Below, in pieces: positions 57,535 to 64,000 of a stretch of 64,000 bases of DNA. Below the pieces are notes generated by a model. That model made no database searches and was not told the origin of the DNA. It saw only the letters and a list, made by a program, of their open reading frames with translations. Position numbers and translations under genes: made by a program. Source of the stretch: Lumbricus rubellus (taxonomy: Eukaryota; Annelida; Clitellata; Crassiclitellata; Lumbricidae); NCBI GenBank assembly GCA_945859605.1, contig OX243811.1, positions 64,672,304 to 64,736,303 of the forward strand, written 5' to 3'. How positions within the stretch are numbered: the stretch's first letter is position 1; every line of letters starts with the position of its first letter.

Positions 57535-58093
57535 GAGGTGCTGCCTGCACGCATGAGCTCAGTTCGTCCGCAGTCGCCGCAGGAGGTCAGCTCAGTTCGT
57601 TTGCAGTCGTCGCAGGAAGTCGTCGAGTTCAGTCCAGCTCAGTCGGTCATCAACAGTCGTCGTCGCCAGTGGGAGCTGCCGTCGCTGAGAGTCGATCGTC
57701 GGTGCTCGCCTTTGCCGCCGCCGCAGTACGTCGCTGCCGCTGCCGTGTAGTGCCCGTGTTCGACGCAGTGGGGCGCCCCCGTAGTCAGCCATTGCTGTGG
57801 GAGTTGCCGAGAGGTGCATGACCGTCCGCTGCTGGGGTTCGATAGTTCGCGGTGTATCACGTGCATGCCTGCTTCTGACGTGTGGAGTCGTGTGTTACAA
57901 TATATCGTCTGAAAATACCTGCTGTCTTCGTGTTGATTCGTACGGACGTCGCGACAGGGGAAACACTGCTAAGCCCTTCGATAGACGACGGAGGCCGGAC
58001 TTGCGCCATCTTTGTGCGACACGCAAGCCTTACCACCTGGTGGGAGAGTTAGGCATCCGCTCTTCCCACCCGCCGGCTGAGATTCCGTTACAC

Positions 58094-58110
58094 TGGTACC
58101 AGAAGTGGGG
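58094..58110 (+). other. Primer-binding site
   Basis: TGGTACCAGAAGTGGGG, one base after the LTR, complements a tRNA 3' end ...CCACTTCTGGTACCA. It resembles tRNA-Leu-type PBSs, but the tRNA is not certain. Confidence 0.65.
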
Positions 58111-58156
58111 TACGCAGTTGCTTCAGCCAGCCGACGAATAGACGAGTCTACCTAAG

Positions 58157-60571
58157 ATGATGCTGGGAGACGACGAGGTCACGATTGAGTATTCGATGCC
58201 GAGGCTCTCTGAGATCCGCACCCCTGCCGATGTCTCTACGCCTGCGACAAGAGGAGCGACGACAAGGAAGCAGCCGAGCCGTGGCCGACTGATAGAACTC
58301 AGCTCTGACGATGGTGAGGAACTGGTGGAGACGAGTCCCCGCGTGAAGAAGGAGACAACAGACTCGTCGATGGAGTTGCTGGAGAACTTCGGAAGTCTGC
58401 TGCGGAACCGACCGACGCCAATGAAGCCGGGTCGATTCGACGGGACTGGGTCCCTGGAGTCCTTTCTTGTACAGTTCGAGGTGTGCGCTCGTCACAATCG
58501 ATGGACCGACTCGGACCGTGTGGATCATCTTCGCTGCGCGTTGGAGAAGGCAGCGACACAACTTCTCTGGGATTTCGGAGCGCAGACCGACGTGACCTAC
58601 GCCCAACTGGTGGAACGTCTCCGACAGAGATACGGGACGGACGGACAAGCAGAGACTTTCCGTGCACAGTTGTATTACCGACGTCAAGGAGCCGGAGAAA
58701 GTTTGAGTGATCTGCTGCACGAGATCCGCCGACTCGTTGTATTGGCCTATCCCGTCCCTTCGAACGAGACGACGCAGATCATCGCGAGAGACTCGTTCCT
58801 GGAAGCTCTTCGAGACAGGGAGCTTTCGTTGAAAGTCAGGGAACGTGAGCCGAAGACTCTGGATGAGGCTTACCGGACCGCGCTACGCTTGGAGGCCTAC
58901 CAGCGAGCCTCTGAGAACGACGATCGCAGGAGACCGTCGAACCATGTTCGTGGAACACAGGAAGCCGACCAGAGCTCCAAGCTCCAGTCGACACTGGACC
59001 GCTTCTTGTCGACGCAACGCGAAGACCAGCGCCGTTGGCAACGCGAAATGGAGAGGAAGATGGACGAGCAGTTCCAGGATCTGCGCAACCAGTCTACGAT
59101 CGACAATGGACCGAGACCCGATCAGCACTCTGGGGACCGCCGATCTGGAGATCGTCAGCCGGAGACTACGAGGAGGACCGTGACTTGCTATGGGTGCAAC
59201 CGCACTGGTCACGTGATCCGAGACTGCCGTCAGCGACGCCGCTTCCGAGACCCGCCGAACGACGAGGAAACAGCGGAACATGACGCTACCGCGCCATCGT
59301 CGTCCGTGTTGGTGAACCACACGACTCGTCCGAAGCTGCCCGACCGCGCCAGCAGCAACGCCGTCTACGTTCGTGGAGTGATCAACGAGCGACCGCAGAT
59401 GTGCCTCATCGACACAGGATCTGAAGTAAGCCTGGTTCCGTCTTCAGCTGTTGAGGGGTTAGAGCTTCGATCTTGTACTCGCTTTTTGATGGCTGCTAAT
59501 GGCACTGATATTAATGTCCTGGGTGAGGTCCGGTTGCCTATTAAATTTCGGGATGGTTTTGAGGTCCATACTGCCCTGTTAGTATCCGACCAGATTTCTG
59601 AACCAATGTTGGGAATGGATTTTCTAAGAGAGCAGCGTTGTCGCTTGAGTTTCGGGAATGGAGCTTTGTTTATTGGGCGTAGACGCCTCCCATTGGTTAG
59701 AGGGAATGGATCAACGTGGTGCCGGCGTGTTATTGTCGCCGAGAAAGTCGAGAGGTTGCCCCAACTAGAACAGTATGAACGTTCGAGGGTTGATATTTTG
59801 GGTCCACCCTCTGCTGAGTTGGATTCTGCTTCATGCCCACGATTCCCGCCTAACGCAAGGACTGCTGCTCGTTTGGTTGTTGACGATGAAATCGTCACTC
59901 GTTCAGCTGACGAAGCTGATGCCATGGGAACGACGTTAGCAGCTACCGCTGCTGTGAGCAACGTCGTCAGCTGCCCTGTAGGTCCTGCCTGTACGACGGC
60001 AGCAGCTGCCGCTGCTGTGAGAAACGTCGTAGGTCCTGCTTGTACGACGGCCGCTACCTGCGCGCATCGAGCACTCGTCGCCATGACGACCGATGACAAT
60101 ATGGTCGACGTCGACGTAGTGTCTCACGATAGTCGAGCTTCAAACGTGGAGGACGCGCATCGCTTGGTAACGGAACAACTGCGAGTCTCTGCTGAACGCC
60201 GAAAGCATGCGTATGACCTGCGCGTCCGGCCGAGGAAGTTCTCTCCGGGTGATCGGGTGTGGTATTACACCCCTCGACATTTTCAGGGTCGCAGTCCGAA
60301 ATGGTCGCGAATGTACACAGGTCTATTTCACGTGATAGAACAATGTGGCGACGTCAACTACAGACTACGAAAGTCAAGGCATTCACGGCCTTTCGTCGCT
60401 CATGTGGACAAACTGCGTCCGTGCTTGGACGAATGTCTGGACGAGGAAAACGACACTGCCACTCGTGTGCCTAATGAGTCCACCGCCGCCGATGCTTCGT
60501 CGCCTGTGACTGCGAACTACCAGGATGGCCGACCTAAGCGAATGGTCCGTCGTCCGGTTCGTTACGAATAG
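58157..60571 (+). CDS. Gag-protease-integrase tail fusion ORF of an RT-less LTR retroelement
   Basis: 804 codons from ATGATG, 65 bases after the LTR. Residues about 92-250 form a Ty3/gypsy-type Gag (GRFDGTGSLESFLVQFE; LRQRYGTDGQAETFRAQL). A CCHC zinc knuckle is at Cys344-Cys347-His352-Cys357. A retropepsin has LIDTGSEVSLV with DTG at 419-421 and the LGMDFL flap-distal motif about 70 residues later. An Ala-rich spacer with two similar repeats (VGPACTTAA) follows. Residues about 660-755 match the integrase C-terminal region (FSPGDRVWYYTPRHF; SRPFVAHVDKLRP). Reverse transcriptase, RNase H and the integrase core are absent without a frame break, so a deletion was fused cleanly. The product could package RNA and process itself, but copying and insertion would need enzymes from a relative. 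Confidence 0.88.
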   Translation: MMLGDDEVTIEYSMPRLSEIRTPADVSTPATRGATTRKQPSRGRLIELSSDDGEELVETSPRVKKETTDSSMELLENFGSLLRNRPTPMKPGRFDGTGSLESFLVQFEVCARHNRWTDSDRVDHLRCALEKAATQLLWDFGAQTDVTYAQLVERLRQRYGTDGQAETFRAQLYYRRQGAGESLSDLLHEIRRLVVLAYPVPSNETTQIIARDSFLEALRDRELSLKVREREPKTLDEAYRTALRLEAYQRASENDDRRRPSNHVRGTQEADQSSKLQSTLDRFLSTQREDQRRWQREMERKMDEQFQDLRNQSTIDNGPRPDQHSGDRRSGDRQPETTRRTVTCYGCNRTGHVIRDCRQRRRFRDPPNDEETAEHDATAPSSSVLVNHTTRPKLPDRASSNAVYVRGVINERPQMCLIDTGSEVSLVPSSAVEGLELRSCTRFLMAANGTDINVLGEVRLPIKFRDGFEVHTALLVSDQISEPMLGMDFLREQRCRLSFGNGALFIGRRRLPLVRGNGSTWCRRVIVAEKVERLPQLEQYERSRVDILGPPSAELDSASCPRFPPNARTAARLVVDDEIVTRSADEADAMGTTLAATAAVSNVVSCPVGPACTTAAAAAAVRNVVGPACTTAATCAHRALVAMTTDDNMVDVDVVSHDSRASNVEDAHRLVTEQLRVSAERRKHAYDLRVRPRKFSPGDRVWYYTPRHFQGRSPKWSRMYTGLFHVIEQCGDVNYRLRKSRHSRPFVAHVDKLRPCLDECLDEENDTATRVPNESTAADASSPVTANYQDGRPKRMVRRPVRYE

Positions 60572-61106
60572 ACGTTTAAACTATGAAGTGAGAATTAGAC
60601 TCTGAGACTTTTGGGTGGAACGTGAACATTGGAACGTTGAGACTTTCTTCGTGAACTATTTAACTTGAGACTTTTATGAATAATGGACATTCTTGTTCGC
60701 TTAAGTTTAGCATCGGTTAATTATATGTGTTCATTATGTGTGGCTCGTTGGCCTGTTTCTTTGCTTCAAAGTTGTAACACGCTTTTATGATTCGTATCGT
60801 TAGCCTGTTGGCTATGTTATGTGTTATAGACTAAGTATCTGATTGTTGTGGCCCGTTGGCTGCGTTCTATGAATAGACTTGTAAGAGACTCTGGACGTTT
60901 TAGAGACAGTCGTTGCTTCCGAGTTGGATTTCTACGTTGTTTGACTGTTGCGACTTGCAGTCGTTTAAAGGCAGGAATGTTGCCATTGGCCCGTTGGCCT
61001 GTTATTGTTTAATGCGGACGGTCACGGGAGGGTCTTTGTTTCCGGGAGGTCCCGTGGGTCCTGACCCCTCGAAATAGGGACATTTCGAATCGTGGTGGGA
61101 GGAGGA
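60572..61106 (+). other. 3' untranslated part of the retroelement with polypurine tract
   Basis: Non-coding, with recurring GTTGGCCTGTT / GTTGGCT phrases. It ends in the polypurine tract GGGAGGAGGA (61097-61106) directly before the second LTR, where plus-strand priming would start. Confidence 0.75.
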
Positions 61107-62211
61107 TGTAGCGAAATTCGCCTGTGCATCCGCGGTAGTTTCCCCCTTCCCCCTCCTTCGCCGCCGCGATCTTGCTATCGGTTAATTGGCTTCGTTGGCG
61201 GTCGATTCGCGCCGTCGTTGGCACGTGTGTTTGCGCGGATCTTTGCGCGGGAAGTCCCCTGTCCGGACCTCTGACGTCGGCCCCCCCTTAGTGCGCATGC
61301 GCGGATCTTTGCGCGGGAAGTCCTCGGACCGGACCTCTGACGTCGGTTCCCCCTTAGTGCGCATGCGCGGATCGTTGCGCGGGAAGTCCTCGGACGGACC
61401 TCTGACGTCGGTCCCCCCTTAGTGCGCATGCGCGGATCTTTGCGCGGGAAGACCCCGGACCTCGGACCGGACCTCTGACGTCATAGACCCCTGTCCGGTC
61501 CTCTGACGTAGCGGTCCCCTCCCCTTCCCTTGCACCTAGTGATCCCGGACATGACAGTCCCCTCCCCTCCTCCCTCGCTTCCAGCCCCCGGTCCGGACCT
61601 CTGACGTCATAGACCCCTGTCCGGACCCCTGTCCCCTCGGTCTTGTATAAATAGAGGTGCTGCCTGCACGCATGAGCTCAGTTCGTCCGCAGTCGCCGCA
61701 GGAGGTCAGCTCAGTTCGTTTGCAGTCGTCGCAGGAAGTCGTCGAGTTCAGTCCAGCTCAGTCGGTCATCAACAGTCGTCGTCGCCAGTGGGAGCTGCCG
61801 TCGCTGAGAGTCGATCGTCGGTGCTCGCCTTTGCCGCCGCCGCAGTACGTCGCTGCCGCTGCCGTGTAGTGCCCGTGTTCGACGCAGTGGGGCGCCCCCG
61901 TAGTCAGCCATTGCTGTGGGAGTTGCCGAGAGGTGCATGACCGTCCGCTGCTGGGGTTCGATAGTTCGCGGTGTATCACGTGCATGCCTGCTTCTGACGT
62001 GTGGAGTCGTGTGTTACAATATATCGTCTGAAAATACCTGCTGTCTTCGTGTTGATTCGTACGGACGTCGCGACAGGGGAAACACTGCTAAGCCCTTCGA
62101 TAGACGACGGAGGCCGGACTTGCGCCATCTTTGTGCGACACGCAAGCCTTACCACCTGGTGGGAGAGTTAGGCATCCGCTCTTCCCACCCGCCGGCTGAG
62201 ATTCCGTTACA
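61107..62211 (+). mobile_element. LTR retroelement, second LTR (1105 bp)
   Basis: Near-identical to the first LTR; TATA box at 61646-61653. It is followed not by host DNA but by another primer-binding site (62213-62229) and a second internal region, so it is shared by two tandem units. Confidence 0.88.
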
Positions 62212-62275
62212 CTGGTACCAGAAGTGGGGTACGCAGTTGCTTCAGCCAGCCGACGAATAGACGAGTCTACCTAAG

Positions 62276-64000
62276 ATGATGCTGGGAGACGACGAGGTCA
62301 CGATTGAGTATTCGATGCCGAGGCTCTCTGAGATCCGCACCCCTGCCGATGTCTCTACGCCTGCGACAAGAGGAGCGACGACAAGGAAGCAGCCGAGCCG
62401 TGGCCGACTGATAGAACTCAGCTCTGACGATGGTGAGGAACTGGTGGAGACGAGTCCCCGCGTGAAGAAGGAGACAACAGACTCGTCGATGGAGTTGCTG
62501 GAGAACTTCGGAAGTCTGCTGCGGAACCGACCGACGCCAATGAAGCCGGGTCGATTCGACGGGACTGGGTCCCTGGAGTCCTTTCTTGTACAGTTCGAGG
62601 TGTGCGCTCGTCACAATCGATGGACCGACTCGGACCGTGTGGATCATCTTCGCTGCGCGTTGGAGAAGGCAGCGACACAACTTCTCTGGGATTTCGGAGC
62701 GCAGACCGACGTGACCTACGCCCAACTGGTGGAACGTCTCCGACAGAGATACGGGACGGACGGACAAGCAGAGACTTTCCGTGCACAGTTGTATTACCGA
62801 CGTCAAGGAGCCGGAGAAAGTTTGAGTGATCTGCTGCACGAGATCCGCCGACTCGTTGTATTGGCCTATCCCGTCCCTTCGAACGAGACGACGCAGATCA
62901 TCGCGAGAGACTCGTTCCTGGAAGCTCTTCGAGACAGGGAGCTTTCGTTGAAAGTCAGGGAACGTGAGCCGAAGACTCTGGATGAGGCTTACCGGACCGC
63001 GCTACGCTTGGAGGCCTACCAGCGAGCCTCTGAGAACGACGATCGCAGGAGACCGTCGAACCATGTTCGTGGAACACAGGAAGCCGACCAGAGCTCCAAG
63101 CTCCAGTCGACACTGGACCGCTTCTTGTCGACGCAACGCGAAGACCAGCGCCGTTGGCAACGCGAAATGGAGAGGAAGATGGACGAGCAGTTCCAGGATC
63201 TGCGCAACCAGTCTACGATCGACAATGGACCGAGACCCGATCAGCACTCTGGGGACCGCCGATCTGGAGATCGTCAGCCGGAGACTACGAGGAGGACCGT
63301 GACTTGCTATGGGTGCAACCGCACTGGTCACGTGATCCGAGACTGCCGTCAGCGACGCCGCTTCCGAGACCCGCCGAACGACGAGGAAACAGCGGAACAT
63401 GACGCTACCGCGCCATCGTCGTCCGTGTTGGTGAACCACACGACTCGTCCGAAGCTGCCCGACCGCGCCAGCAGCAACGCCGTCTACGTTCGTGGAGTGA
63501 TCAACGAGCGACCGCAGATGTGCCTCATCGACACAGGATCTGAAGTAAGCCTGGTTCCGTCTTCAGCTGTTGAGGGGTTAGAGCTTCGATCTTGTACTCG
63601 CTTTTTGATGGCTGCTAATGGCACTGATATTAATGTCCTGGGTGAGGTCCGGTTGCCTATTAAATTTCGGGATGGTTTTGAGGTCCATACTGCCCTGTTA
63701 GTATCCGACCAGATTTCTGAACCAATGTTGGGAATGGATTTTCTAAGAGAGCAGCGTTGTCGCTTGAGTTTCGGGAATGGAGCTTTGTTTATTGGGCGTA
63801 GACGCCTCCCATTGGTTAGAGGGAATGGATCAACGTGGTGCCGGCGTGTTATTGTCGCCGAGAAAGTCGAGAGGTTGCCCCAACTAGAACAGTATGAACG
63901 TTCGAGGGTTGATATTTTGGGTCCACCCTCTGCTGAGTTGGATTCTGCTTCATGCCCACGATTCCCGCCTAACGCAAGGACTGCTGCTCGTTTGGTTGTT
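62276..64000 (+). CDS. Second copy of the Gag-protease ORF, cut by the window end
   Basis: Starts 4119 bases after the first ORF and appears identical to it as far as the window reaches, through Gag, CCHC knuckle (63305-63346) and DTG (63530-63538), into the segment behind the protease where the polymerase genes are missing. The continuing match past the protease shows the second unit starts with the same deletion junction region. Confidence 0.88.
   Translation, partial: MMLGDDEVTIEYSMPRLSEIRTPADVSTPATRGATTRKQPSRGRLIELSSDDGEELVETSPRVKKETTDSSMELLENFGSLLRNRPTPMKPGRFDGTGSLESFLVQFEVCARHNRWTDSDRVDHLRCALEKAATQLLWDFGAQTDVTYAQLVERLRQRYGTDGQAETFRAQLYYRRQGAGESLSDLLHEIRRLVVLAYPVPSNETTQIIARDSFLEALRDRELSLKVREREPKTLDEAYRTALRLEAYQRASENDDRRRPSNHVRGTQEADQSSKLQSTLDRFLSTQREDQRRWQREMERKMDEQFQDLRNQSTIDNGPRPDQHSGDRRSGDRQPETTRRTVTCYGCNRTGHVIRDCRQRRRFRDPPNDEETAEHDATAPSSSVLVNHTTRPKLPDRASSNAVYVRGVINERPQMCLIDTGSEVSLVPSSAVEGLELRSCTRFLMAANGTDINVLGEVRLPIKFRDGFEVHTALLVSDQISEPMLGMDFLREQRCRLSFGNGALFIGRRRLPLVRGNGSTWCRRVIVAEKVERLPQLEQYERSRVDILGPPSAELDSASCPRFPPNARTAARLVV

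Larger units (their letters stand above)
56987..58092 (+). mobile_element. LTR retroelement, first LTR (1106 bp)
   Basis: Begins TGTAGCGAAATTCGCC and ends ATTCCGTTACA, giving TGTA...TACA termini. The same sequence recurs at 61107-62211 with only about two substitutions and one base length change in C runs, so the copies are very young. It contains four 64-bp subrepeats, a TATA box and an initiator-like TCAGTT. The primer-binding site follows after one base. The five bases before it are GATAC, the candidate left target duplication; the right partner is off the window. Confidence 0.85.

Noticed and set aside
57538..58141. Short frames inside the LTR (70 and 114 codons)
   Set aside because: They lie in the LTR transcript leader and read through the LTR end and primer-binding site; no domain features.
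58148..58720. 190-codon antisense frame in the retroelement (also at 62267-62839)
   Set aside because: Mirror of the Gag coding frame in GC-rich sequence; no independent signals.

Overview
The window is metazoan genomic DNA: introns with GT-AG borders, very low gene density, and dense eukaryotic transposable elements (tRNA-derived SINEs, non-LTR retrotransposons, Tc1/mariner, hAT and piggyBac-like elements, MITEs, an LTR retroelement) plus many micro- and minisatellites. The mix, with the very frequent palindrome TAGGCCTA, suggests a marine invertebrate, perhaps a deuterostome such as an echinoderm or hemichordate. That is an impression; nothing here fixes the species.

Host genes are few and fragmentary. 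(1) 1225-3228 (+) holds the last three coding exons of a ubiquitin-specific protease, probably USP8-like, with the catalytic His box, the Asp box and the C-terminal SSAAYxLFYTS signature; a decayed second copy of its last exon lies in the final intron. (2) 5774-6209 (+) looks like a first coding exon of an unrecognised gene. (3) 11269-11395, 34766-36931 and 46124-46156 (+) are phase-compatible exons that may form one long-intron gene for a disordered, probably nuclear protein; no family was recognised. (4) 29967-31092 (-) is an intronless, frameshifted THAP-domain ORF followed by a tail shared with other dispersed repeats.

The rest is mostly repeats. 8815-9413 is a dead LINE 3' end. 28.9-29.3 kb, 42.8-44.0 kb and 44.4-45.2 kb hold TA-flanked Tc1/mariner-type elements with long inverted repeats; the 42.8-kb copy keeps a decayed transposase. 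49.6-52.8 kb is a nest: a plus-strand LINE interrupted by a minus-strand LINE, itself interrupted by a piggyBac-like element that carries a tRNA-SINE. 53.9-55.9 kb is a hAT-like element containing a piggyBac-like MITE and flanked by 290-bp direct repeats instead of an 8-bp target duplication.

From 56987 to the window end lies a very young LTR retroelement in tandem form (LTR - internal - LTR - internal, running off the edge). Its single 804-codon ORF fuses Gag, a CCHC zinc knuckle and an aspartic protease directly to an integrase C-terminal tail. Reverse transcriptase, RNase H and the integrase core are absent, so it must be mobilised in trans if it moves.
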